Source: Lottia gigantea (lineage: Eukaryota; Mollusca; Gastropoda; Lottiidae). Taken from it: a DNA stretch of 64,000 bases. Location: NCBI RefSeq assembly GCF_000327385.1, contig NW_008708400.1:4218976-4282975 (forward strand), read 5' to 3'. Shown here piece after piece: positions 1 through 11,743 of the stretch (the first letter of the stretch is position 1; each line of letters starts with the position of its first letter). The notes beneath the pieces are model-generated. The model made no database searches. It saw only the letters and a program-made list of their open reading frames with translations, and was not told the DNA's origin. The translations under genes and the position numbers were made by a program.

Positions 1-3000
1 CTTAGAAGCTGCAATTATTCAAAATTTATCTTTATTCGTAATTTGAGTTAATTGTTAAAAATACCAAAAATACAATTTTTCATCATAAATAATAATGTAA
101 ATTACATAATGTACGAAAATCTTTTTGATGTAAGGACAGTATCCCACTTGGTGTAGAATTAACCTGGCGCCAAAATACATATTCTTAGCAGAATTGAAAA
201 TGCAGACATCGTCTGGTACATTAATTGGTCGCCATTTTGAATATTCTACTTAAATATATAAGAAACAGACACTGACTGCATTATTATTTCTAATTAGCAT
301 ACAATTTGAAAAATGGCACTTTGAAGTAGATCACGTTCTGAAAACACAACCTAGTTACTGCTATTGCAGCGACTTCTACTCTACTTTCATATAGGTAACA
401 CAGTGGTTTCGTTATTCCTCCTGCGCCCAGAGAGGACCCAAGCTAAAAAAGCCATGTACGCTTGAATGAAGAAATTTGATGTTATGCTAAGTCAAAAATA
501 CGCTTACCATTCTTTGATTGTCTTGGGGAGTTTCACCCTTGAGTTTTTGGACAAGATTTAATGGAAATCAATGACACTCTACTCATATCTTTTTCCCTTG
601 GATGTTACCAAATTTAAAGCAAATATAAGAAATTAAGCATACATATAATCTACATATTAAACTAATATAAATGAAATATGTAAAATAAATTTGAAAATTC
701 CTCCATCAGACATGCTTTAGTGAATATATATTATCATAAATATGATATCCTCATTTTGAAAATATGTCACATAAAAACATGGCGGTTCCATTTCAGAGAA
801 CATCTAAAGATAAAACTTGATTTAAAATCATTTTTAATACGAAATTATCCTTAAAAAACATGACAGACAATTTTCAAGTACTTACCTTTGTCTGGGCGTC
901 TAATTTCAGAAAGTTTTGAAAAGAATTCATTATTATGGTTGAGTATTCGCGTCCCAGATTTAACAAAAATGACATTCCTGGCTGAAAACATTTGCAATAA
1001 CATGCATTTTTATAATCTTTTCATGTCATTTATGCATATTTATATGCTTTTGTAGAAACTAATTTTTTTGTTGTATTGTAGGGCGTTATTCACTCAGTCA
1101 GTCATGACGAATAACATAGCGATTGCCTCTGAAGCCATCAAAGGAAGGCATAAGTGGAAGTTATTCTGAATTTCTTCTGCATTTCCGCATGCCTTCTTGT
1201 TGCTTAACTAGTTTTTTTTTTTGGTCTTCTGTATATAATTTTAAGTTTTCCAAAAGAGTTTCCCCATTCTTGAACTAGCGCTCTGAAAATCACACATTGT
1301 GAAACTCTGTGAGGTTCCCTTTGATATTTATAGTTTAATGTTGAAATGCTTTCCAAACTAAAATGGAGTAAAAAGTGTATGCGAAATCACTTATCACCAT
1401 TTCATTAAATTTGACACAAGTGTAAGTGATTGGTATATTTTAAGTCAGGTTTCTACTTTATATCAGTAATGCCAGTGTATATTCTCCTGTTGCTTTAAAC
1501 AAATGTTGGATGTCAGAATTGTAATGAATTGTGGCATTTTGTCAGAGAATCTAACACCTTCTTACTTGTTTCTTAATTTTCCGCAAAGATTAGATTATTG
1601 TTTTTTCGTCATTGTTCTTTCTTCTTCTAAATAGTAATTTAGTGATTGTATTAGTGATTTACAGTAACACCGAAACAAAGAAGCATAGGTGATGCTCTAA
1701 TGTAGACGATACGATCATATTATCTAGATCATATGTTTGTTCATACTTATAGTGGGCTTCCGTCATATTTTGGACTTTTATTTTCGTTAATTTTGCTTTG
1801 TTACTTAACGATATTTATGATGTCTTGATATTTTAGAGTCATATACATTTTCAGTTGCCATTAACCATTACTGTCCTATTGACATTCTGCTCAAGTCATC
1901 CATTTGTTTATCATATAACTTAAAAGGAGCAATTCACAAGATCATTTTCAAAATCTTGCAATCGACCAAATGGCAATAAGTTGTTAGTACTGAATCAATA
2001 TGACCATATTTTAAAGATTAATCTGGATGTAAACAGGTGGTGAAGTTGATATACACGCATGGTAAATCGTTTATAAACTTCCGTTTCTATACCTTCATTT
2101 CTACCTCAAGTATAATATAAGACGAAACGTGCTAAGATCTACATTAATATATTTTAATGTTATTGAGTACATTTATTGCTGAATTGGCAACAGCTAATAG
2201 GCAATAATCCGAAAGATTTTCTTGACTCAATCCAAGTTATGGCGATGATTAATTATTATCACCATAGTTTTTCATGTGGTAATGAATTGATGTGGTCGAC
2301 AATTGCGGATGTAAATACGAAGAATTGCAATGATGATATCTGCAATGTACATCAATGACCATACTTGACAAGCTTAATTGTATCGGTGGTATTGTGTTAA
2401 AATTCACAATTCTTTTTCAACCAGTAGGTTGTTCAATTGCTTACTTTTCGGAAATCATCAATTTGGATGAACACAACTGTAAAAAGCATACATCTTAAGC
2501 AATATCTTTAAAGTTAGTAACAAAACTTTTAACAATGTGAACATTTTTAAGCCTCACATATGAAGAGAATATGTTCACATTTCAAGTAACCTTGAGGAAA
2601 ATGCTTGTTGCCCCCACTTTGGTATTTATATCAAATGAAATTGTCTGTTAGTAATTCTAAAATTATACATTATCACATGTTATCAAATATTAGCACATGC
2701 GCTAGTTTATTTAATAGTGTTGAGTGTTGGCGAACCGCTATAGTATTCAAATTGACACTTAGAAATCTAAATGCAAAAGTATAACTGACAAATTAAAAAC
2801 TAATTATTAATTTTCATGGGGTTTCAAAAATTCGTTTCAAACCTTTCAAAGAATTTGCATAGCGTAAGTGTATATACATGGGACCACTACCTTCAACATC
2901 TTATATATTTCATATTATGCATGACATTTGAACATGTTAACAATTTGAAACTATTGTATTTAGTCAAAATACTAAAATATTTAATAAATAATCTACCAAT

Positions 3001-5763
3001 CGGCCTACAAATATGCTTTTTATTGAATTAATGAAAATATACGAGTTATTTTGATGAAAACCACATTTTCAGTACTGTTCGGTTGATTCAAAGCTTCTGG
3101 GTGGCTTGTAGATTTCCAATGGGGTAATAGGGTACTATTCAGAAAGAATTTTAAAGAAAATCCAACCAGAGATGCTTCGACATTCTATTACAATAGTGCC
3201 TGTCTCAACTGCAAAAATCTACAATGTCAATTGCATATTTGATGCAAAGATATGGTCAAATGACGTCGCCTTGGTCTATTCCTACACCATCAACGTGATA
3301 CGTTAGAAGACATGTCCTTAAGATTTTTTTCTGCGACTTTGATTTATTTTATTCGACTCGCAAATTTTCTAGGTAGATGAGCATCTATCCTCAAGGTTAA
3401 ACAAAATTATGAAAAAATGTAGAAAATTTCATAAAAAATATGAAATAATTTCTACTTCTAACAGTGTGAGATATTGTTAGCTTGTCGGTTATAAAAGCCG
3501 ACTGATTCAATAATTGGTCTTGCTACACAATAAAACGACATGTATTAAGGCCTCCATACATGCGTTTCTTTTGATATTTGGCAAATACAAAGCTAGGGGA
3601 ATTATAGGCAATTTTCCTGACGAATAGCCCGAAGGAATGAGTTTTGTAAAGATGTATATCCTATTATAAGTTGATTAATATTTTGAAGTGTGTATTAAAG
3701 TACTGATATTACAAATTCAATTAATTTATCAGTTATTAACTGCTCGGATAAGCTGGATATTTTCTATCGATGATGCTTGGAAGTTTGCCCGGTTCTCACA
3801 AGTATTGAGTTGATGGCAAAAGATGTTTTCAAAAGAGCAATCATGTAGATAGGTTTAGAGCTCCACGATTACAACAATTCAGCATCAAGCAACGCTTACG
3901 TTTTTTCACATTTTTACCTGATATTAACTGAACGATAGCCATACTAATCTGGGGTTTATTGCTGAAAATATTGTAATTTTTATGTAAATATCAAATCATT
4001 ATCTTTTTAAAAGCTCTTATTGAGAAACTTATATTTTGGCTTTTCAATGCTTGGAAATCTTTTGCAATCATTTCTTACTCATTTCTGAGGAAATAACCAC
4101 ATATCACAAATCAGCCTCCTGGAGTCTGTGAGAATTGGATTAAATTTTGAGATGTGTTGATAGGTTTTTTGATCTTACGAAGGATATGTTACAAGAAAAA
4201 AAAACACTAACCAATATGGTCTAGTAACCGTCTTTATAGTTCCACCCAACTGAGCAAGAAATATGTCATCTCTCTTTTTCATATAGAGGCATTTAACTTA
4301 TCTTGTGTGTTTATCTTGAAAGTTAGTTACCTGGTGAATGAATAATAGAGAGCTGTTATTATAAATTAATGTCAAATATTTCAACCATAAAACAGTTTCT
4401 CTTTGAATCTCATTATGCCACATCTTACTAAATCGTGATTTTTTGAGCCTTTTATAGTAATTTAACAATAATACATAAAGGGGTTATTACAAGTTCCATA
4501 GATTGGTCAAATTCCTTTCATATTTTTGCACAATTTAACAACAATCAGCAATATACACATTGCATACATATTATGTAAAAGCGGTATTAAAATTTAATCG
4601 ATACATGTATGAGAAAGATTATCTATTTAATCAAATCAATAATGTGAAAATAAGGGGAATACAAAACCCGAATAGTATTTTTCAATCAAATCTTTCACCA
4701 TGTTGACTTGTCACTAGCTATTAAATTCCTTCTGGTGATTTTACAAAACAACCTTTTTTTGCTTTATTTATATATTTCTTCAATCGGCAAACGATGTACA
4801 ACAGCATACTCATAATTTTCAAAGGTAGAAATATTCAATGTCATTGTCAAAAACAATGTAAAGGTATGGGCTAAGAATGTCACCTTAGCGCCTTCCAATT
4901 TTTTGACATTGTTTATGCGCATTTTATTTTTTCAACCGTAAACATGTCATGTTTTCTAAAAATGAATGAAAACGCCTTGAATTATTACAGTCGCATGTAT
5001 AACTTTTTCATTTATGCATATTTTATTGCCAAAATTTGACAGAAAGGTCACCGATAAACCTAGTAAAAATATTTTCAAATGCACTACTACAGTGTTTCAG
5101 ACAGTTGAGCAAATGTGAGCCTTAACCTTCAAAGGTATTGAAAGTTACAGCAGCACACAGCGTCTTTGGCGTAGATGCAGATACTAATCAATTCTCTAAA
5201 TATGAATTGCATATAGAAGTACCCTTGTAAAATTGAACAGTCATGATAATAGCACATTTTTGTTGAGAAATAATTGTTGAAGTGGGTATTTAAAATTTCA
5301 AAATGTTCATACAAATGTTAAGAGGTTGGAGAGAGAGGTGACGTAAGTTAGAGTCACCACGACGAATATGAGCGGTAATTCGTGCAGAGTTGTATTGAGT
5401 GTGATCAAACTAGAGAAATTCACACCGAGCGCTCACAGTCAAAAGTCCAAGTCCCTCATTGAACCTGGCCGAATATTTCTAATACTTTGTTGTTAATTGA
5501 ACGCCTTGAAGACGGCACGTTGTAATTTGATATAGTCAATCAATTGATGAGTGACAATAAGCCACACCTCTTATTTGAAGGACATAGGTATAATTAGTGG
5601 CAAGAACTACTACACCCAATATTGTACCCAAAGTATGTAATAGTATTTTAGTCTTTTATACTTACTTGTAGTGTACTAGTTGCTAAGGACTAATTGAATA
5701 AGTCAATAAGTTGTAAAGAACGGTGCATTATGGCCACATTTACTTCATAGTATATACACATAC
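1..5763. other. Gene-poor AT-rich stretch
   Basis: I see no supportable gene here on either strand. The open frames are short and match no family I know; the one at 2176-2358 (+) has no convincing splice sites or domain. A 12-bp-arm hairpin lies at 2534-2582 (AATGTGAACAT and its complement). Missing 5' exons of the F5/8C gene that starts at 6206 could lie here or upstream of the window, but I could not find the conserved first half of that domain. Confidence 0.5.
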
Positions 5764-5913
5764 CTTAAATTGAAGTCAAAGTTAAAGCAAAATCCTTCTG
5801 ATACACCATCAATATCAGTAAATAAATATGAACCATTCCAGACATAACATACGTGTTGTTGAATCAGATGATCATCAACAACCATATCAATAAATATTTG
5901 GCCGTTTACGACC
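5764..5913 (-). CDS. Orphan exon-like ORF, unrecognised product
   Basis: On the minus strand an open stretch of about 50 codons is bounded by a good acceptor (TTTAG before 5913) and a good donor (AAG|GTATGT after 5764). It contains VVNGQIFIDMVV, two cysteines and YVWNGSYLF, and ends FCFNFDFNL. The alternation of hydrophobic strands with cysteines recalls a beta-rich secreted protein; an ependymin-related fold is possible but weakly supported. No partner exons were recognised nearby, and it lies opposite to the F5/8C gene. It may be a stranded pseudo-exon. Confidence 0.3.
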
Positions 5914-5921
5914 CTAAATTG

Positions 5922-5958
5922 TACGATCATACGGATCTTTTACGATCATACGGATCTT
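5922..5958. repeat. Two-copy 19-bp direct repeat
   Basis: TACGATCATACGGATCTT occurs twice in tandem, one base apart, just upstream (minus-strand sense) of the exon-like ORF. It is a local duplication with no known function. Confidence 0.8.
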
Positions 5959-6205
5959 CTAACGCCTGATACAGCATTACGTCACTGATCACTAACGTGG
6001 TGATTATTATTTTTCATTTAACATTTCAGTAATTCCATATGATCTGGCACCTTGAAATATATGATGTCCAACTTGCAATCAATTCAATTGTTATTCTGGA
6101 TACCCAATTGTCCAGTCCAAAAACTAATCCTATAATCAAACGACCATATTCCAGTTCATACTGAAATAAAGCTTATCATTAATCTGGAATTTTGAATCAT
6201 TTCAG

Positions 6206-9200
6206 AAAATCAGTGGATGCAGATAGATGTTGGTCCACCAACCTTGATTACTGGTGTTATATCTAAAGGTCGTGGTGATACCAAGAGAAATCATTGGGTT
6301 GAAAGATTCAAGATCTCTTACAGTAATGATACTCAAGTCTGGTACTTCTATAAGGACGCCCACCATCTTGATCCCAAGGTAAGGTCTTTTTGGTCATCTT
6401 TTAACCAGAAGGACAAATGTTCCAGAGACCAGCTGGCAAACAATTAGGCTCTTTTCAGATATATTGGAGCTGTGATTTGTGCTCATAAGGCAGCTATATA
6501 TGATGAGAAAAGTGAAATCTGTAAACTATAGAACGTATTGATTGGCATTATTGTTCACGGGATCTTTTCCATGTGATGTAATCAGACAAAAATGTACCGT
6601 TTTGTCTCACAATCCATACTTTGATGGATTTTCAGACTGTGAAAGACTTAGCACCCAGGTTATGAAGACTAACACCATTAGATCACGATTTAGAAGTACT
6701 TCGTGTCAAAAAAACTTGACCCTTCTATTCTTTATTCATTGAGCAATTTGTAAAGAAACGTGACCAGGGTCCAATAGCTGGACAATGACCATTGATGTTA
6801 GCATAAGATCGTTTTGCTAGAATAGCACGGGCCACCAAATAAGCTTATTAAAGCAATTGCGATAAGTTTTAATTGTACAAGTTGAGCCAATATTGACAAA
6901 TTGATTATAGTCCGAATTCATCTGTGAAATGATTTTGTATATGGGTCGCTAAAAATATTCGCGGTATATTTTGAGGTATTGTAATAAACATAAAACCTAT
7001 TGTGGTTGATTTTGACTTTTTGTCATATTGAATACAAGAGATTACCATATCTATATATTGATATTGTTATTGGTATAGTAAGAAATAGTTGTCATATTTC
7101 TATAATGTTATACACTCGAAAACCTAATGAAATATAATATCTATTATAAAACATTATTTAATATCCAAGATTGAAGTCCATGACTTCAGTCCCAGTTTCC
7201 ATCTGAAACAAATACGAACTAGCAGAAAATCATTGCCAGTTTTTGCAATTTGCTACTTACATAAAAGAGGAGGTCAAACATGCAAACTAGATTTGTGAAT
7301 ATGTTTTGAATATTGTATATTAACATATGTTTTTTTATTGCAGGGTAATAAGCGCAATATTTCTTTACGTTAAGTACGCTATGTCGCCATGTCGCTATCA
7401 ATTCGCAATAACCAGCGTTTTTGATATGCTGCTTCAAATTCAAAATTGCGAAATTTGCAACGACCCTGCGTGCCGGCTGCGATTCAAAACTTGTAACCGA
7501 TAATAACTCTGTTTTAACGGCACTCTGTCTCTTTTTAGTCTCTGTTTCTTTAGTTAATATGAAACATTCTCGATTTTCGATGTAACTCTTTTCTACACGT
7601 TTTATCTTTTTTTCAATCTTTCAAAAATTCTTATAGAATTCGACATATATCTTATTATAGGCTATGTCTGAAGCTTTTTGGGCATTGGTGCTTTTTTTAG
7701 TCAAAACTGTTAGATTTTCTTTGTGAACCAGAATTTGATTTACAATTGTGCCAGGTTAAGATTTCATTACTTCTTTTGTGTTTTTATTAAATACGAAATT
7801 AATATTTTTTCTCGACTGTATTTATGTAACAAACAAAATCTTTATAATGTTCCTCTTATTAACGCCTTTTTGTAAAAAAAAATATATTTGTTAAATTATC
7901 CCCATTTTTGTAGTAAGGATAGATTTATAAGTACGTAGGCATTTGCTACGCATATAGAAACTGGATTAGGTGATAACATTTTTATATAGATGTTTAGATT
8001 TCATTAAAATCAGAGTTCATTTATCGGTTCGGTTTCTGATTGTGAACGGGATAAAAAATCAAATCAACTGGAGAAATTTCTGTTTCCTTCTAATGTATGC
8101 GGTAAAAGTTGTTTCCCTTTATCGTGACCTAGGCTTAGAGGAAATGACGCGGATGTCCAGTAGAAGATCGTATAATATAAATGTCTTCCATTTTAGAGTC
8201 AGTGGCTATGGAGTCCATCGATTAATACAACTTCCTCAAATCTAATACCTGATAAATACTCCGAAGACGGTCTGGTAAGCTCACTAACAGGTGGCGCGCT
8301 ATCCTGTCACGTGACACTTCTTTTTTTCTAGGTGGCATTTCCGCACCTTATCAAAAAAAGAGTATCGACCATGATAACCGTCCATCATATCTACATCATG
8401 CACTCCATCACTATCATCATCATCAATACCATCACCATTATCGTCATCACCAGCACCTCCATTCTCATCGTCATTCACGTTTCTGTGTGGCTTCATTATT
8501 TTCTAAGAAAGATTTTTCATTGGATTAGAAAGGTGCGGGAATGCCATCAATTTTAATTTCTTTTGATGATGAATTTTTCTAAGGGCAATGGAAACAAAAT
8601 ACGAAACTCCAAATAATCGACAGAAAATAAAATAAAGAGTATCTTTTTCAAACTGTTTACCCTTGGTGGAAAAACACAATTTTTGAAATAATTCTTTCAA
8701 CAAAATGTACTAATTGTTGATTCATGAACCAAAACTTTACACACACACAAATTAGATTAAGAATCGTGAATCAGACCAAAAAAAGAGAGTCGTTGTATTA
8801 TTTGGTGTTTCGTATTTTTGTCTTGAAACAGTCTTCGCATGTTTCCAGCTTGTATTGCCTACTATATTTTCTATGATATAAAAAGCTTTGTACAAAGTAA
8901 AGGCTTTGAACAAGTAACTTATTAAGAAATGAATGACAGAATGATTTCTTTTCTATGCTTTGATAATGTTAATGTTCTTGTGAACCCTTGTAATTACCTC
9001 CCTTGAATAATATATTGTGTGCGCATGTTTGAATTCTGAAAGCACTTCCTCTCACTGACCACGCATGCTTATTCCTTCGCATGATGTTATTATCTCCCTT
9101 ATATATTTATTCCTTACGCATGACTGCACTTCATATATATCCTTCTGGAATTCCCTCTTTCCGACCTTTGTCTCTAATCTCCAGTCTCTCTGTCTTTGCA

Positions 9201-11743
9201 TGGTGTCAGACCTCTTTTAACAGACTCCAAACCCACACTCCAGCACCACCACTAGCGCACGTGACCTTCACCGACCAATCCCATACCAGCACGCACGTCA
9301 CTTTCAGTGTATATCGGGCATGAAAGTAACTCGTTTTGGCATGGGTAGTACCGAAAAATAGCGCACCTCACCTGAACGTAGTTACCTTGCATCCTTGCAT
9401 CGTGCAGTTTCGCAGCGCACTCATAGCTAATGATGTTTTTACTAATCTAGTTCTGTTTTTCTTAGCTATTTGGTGGAAACAACGATAAGAATTCTGTTAG
9501 AACGCATTTCTTGAATTCTCCTTTCGTAGCAAGATTTATTAGATTTCACCCAATAGAATGGAAGGGAAGAATTAGCATGAGAGTTGGACTGTTGGGCTGT
9601 CCTTTTAATGGTAAGTGGAACTGTTCCTACCAGGATTATCGATTGATCGATTTGCGCTTTTTTTCTCATTATTTTTCGTTACTGCCTTCAATCTTATTTT
9701 CTTCATTAACTTAAAAACAATTACTTTTCATACAAGAATTTGATTTTATACATGTGAATTTTGCCCTCTGAAACATAAGTTGTATTGTCAGGGCTCCATG
9801 GGGCATTTCACGAGTCAGTTTACCAACCCCTGAGGATTTTTGCGCATTGCTATTTAATTCGTGAAATATTTGAAGATATTATATAATACAATAATTATAT
9901 ATTTACGACAACCGAAGAAAGGAATTATTTTACATTAGATGGGAAACTAAATGCCATTTTGTACGAAACTAAAGAATTTTTATCGTCTGTATCTCTATTC
10001 CCCGCCACCTAGCGTCCACCATTGACATATTGACATGGTTGCTGATCCTAAAAGGAATTTCAAGTTGACAGTCTGCCATTTTGACATGTTGAATAGACTT
10101 TAAGACATAAGTAGTCTTACAATCCTCAGCTTAAGCCCAACAGGTGGTCAGAGAAAAATGTTCGGTCGTCCTGTTTTTTTTTTGGTAAAAAGAATATAAA
10201 AAGACAGGATTTACCTTTGTTTTGCCAGAGACGATTTTTGAAAATTTGGAAATTATATTTTTTAACCACAATGATCACTAAAGATACTGATTCGACCATA
10301 TGAAATTCTTACATTTATGTGACAGAACTTTCGCTTACCTAGTTTGTGTTTGAAAAATGTCATCATACTGATCAACCACCATCAAAACTACCATCAGCGG
10401 CCAGGTATCCGGCTTGACTTTCCAATAATCATTGCATCTGTCTTTCCAAAATGGTCCAAAATCATCCTTTGTATACATAAGCTAATTTAGTATGGTGTCC
10501 TTACAGGTGTCTGTACTGATGGGTTTATGAGGGTTAATGATGACACACCTTGTGGTAAGTATATATGGAGCCTGTTTAAGAACTCACTCTCCGATAAAAC
10601 GTTTAGAGACTGCAGAGGGAGCTATAAGGTCTATCGAAAAATTGTTCATTTGAGGTTTCCAAACATAAGTGACTTTGATCGGGGACCAGTACACTTGCGT
10701 TTCTATGATTAGGTGATCGCTAATGTTTCTTTTAGCTCTCTACGAGAAATACAATCAAATAATAATACACTTAATATGTCAAAATGTCCTTCCTGTTCTT
10801 ATCTGAGAACAACTTTAACTTTTCCAACAGATCCATGCAAATCATTGTGTGTTTTTCAGTTGAGAATCTTGCTTACAAGAAAGAAAGTTGGATCAACAGC
10901 AAACGCCATTACAAACGTCATATCCGGAATCATCTGACTGAAGGTCATGCATCAAAGGCTGTTGACGGTGTGATGGATCTGAACCTTCAAGGCTGTACCT
11001 TTTTAGATAATCTGTATGGAGATAATCCCGTGTGGACTGTAGATTTAGGGGATAAAGTTGATGTTTCTGGTGTCATTATATATACCTGGCAGGGAGAAGG
11101 TCAAGGTTTGTACAAATTTCCTGTTTTGGGCCACTACAAATTGTTTACCACCCATTAGTCAAATTGCCAAATGCGTTGATGATATTCGGAAAGGAATGAA
11201 CGCAAAGAAAGTTTGGAATTCTGGATTTGGGGAAAGGTAAATATCATTGTGTTGCTGATTATGGGCTCGATGGATGGTGTGCTTGCCTCTTCTGGAAGAC
11301 CAAACATCACCTTCTATGAGGCTCTGCCACTGTCATATCGTCATTTGCAAAGGAAGGCCAGGGAATGAACATGATTGGTTTTATAAAAAAAAAAAAAATC
11401 ATCACGATGTTAATAAACTATTCATTCATCATCATGTTGTAATATCACTCTTGGTTCTGTTTCAGAGAAGAGTGGTAAATCTTTCCGAGAATATATGAAG
11501 AATCTAGACAAGTTAGTGGTCTATATTGACGAAGACCTCCGAGAAGAGGACCAATCATATGCCTCAGGCAACATGTGTAATTATGTGTCCAGTTTAAACA
11601 ATGCACTTTTTAACCAAAAACTCATCTTACAGTGTATCCGCCGCCATGTTGGACGCTATGTGTTAATAGAAGCCTGGGGTGTTCCAAACAGCTGGAGCAG
11701 GCTATTCAGTGCCGTCTTGTGTGAGGTTCAAGTTTTTAATTAA
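6206..11743 (+). CDS. F5/8C (discoidin) plus fucolectin-like lectin gene, 3' portion
   Basis: Five exons join in one frame: 6206-6378, 9466-9610, 10507-10554, 10860-11105 and 11466-11743 (TAA at 11741-11743), giving 295 residues plus a partial first codon. Exons 1-3 carry the second half of an F5/8 type C domain: NQWMQIDVGPP, VISKGRGD, WVERFKISYSNDT, then FVARFIRFHPIEWKGRISMR and GLLGCP. Exons 4-5 carry a fucolectin/tachylectin-4-like domain: ENLAYKK, KAVDGVMDLN, VWTVDLGDKVDVSGVIIY, then a C-terminal LCEVQVF. Both folds are galactose-binding-like beta sandwiches that usually bind glycans or lipids on cell surfaces, so a secreted lectin is likely. Splice sites are canonical and phases match (0,1,1,1). 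The first half of the F5/8C domain and any signal peptide are not seen, so the gene is incomplete here or lost its 5' end. Confidence 0.85.
6379..9465 (+). other. First visible intron of the F5/8C gene
   Basis: A 3.1-kb intron between DPK and LFGGN of the F5/8C domain. It contains only short chance ORFs, an inverted-repeat element at 8333-8546 and a CAT/ATC-rich tract. No other exon was recognised. Confidence 0.6.
8333..8546. repeat. Short inverted-repeat element, MITE-like
   Basis: TGGCATTTCCGCACCTT at 8333-8349 faces its near-perfect complement AAGGTGCGGGAATGCCA at 8530-8546. The 180 bp between is largely an imperfect CAT/ATC tract (about 8365-8470). The arrangement resembles a small non-autonomous DNA element or foldback, but I see no clear target-site duplication. 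Confidence 0.5.

Noticed and set aside
7970-8245. 91-codon plus-strand ORF in the F5/8C intron
   Set aside because: No domain, no splice sites consistent with the flanking exons; skipping it gives a perfect domain join.
8299-8496. Asp-rich 65-codon minus-strand ORF
   Set aside because: The Asp run comes from the CAT/ATC-rich tract between inverted repeats; there is no splice or start context.
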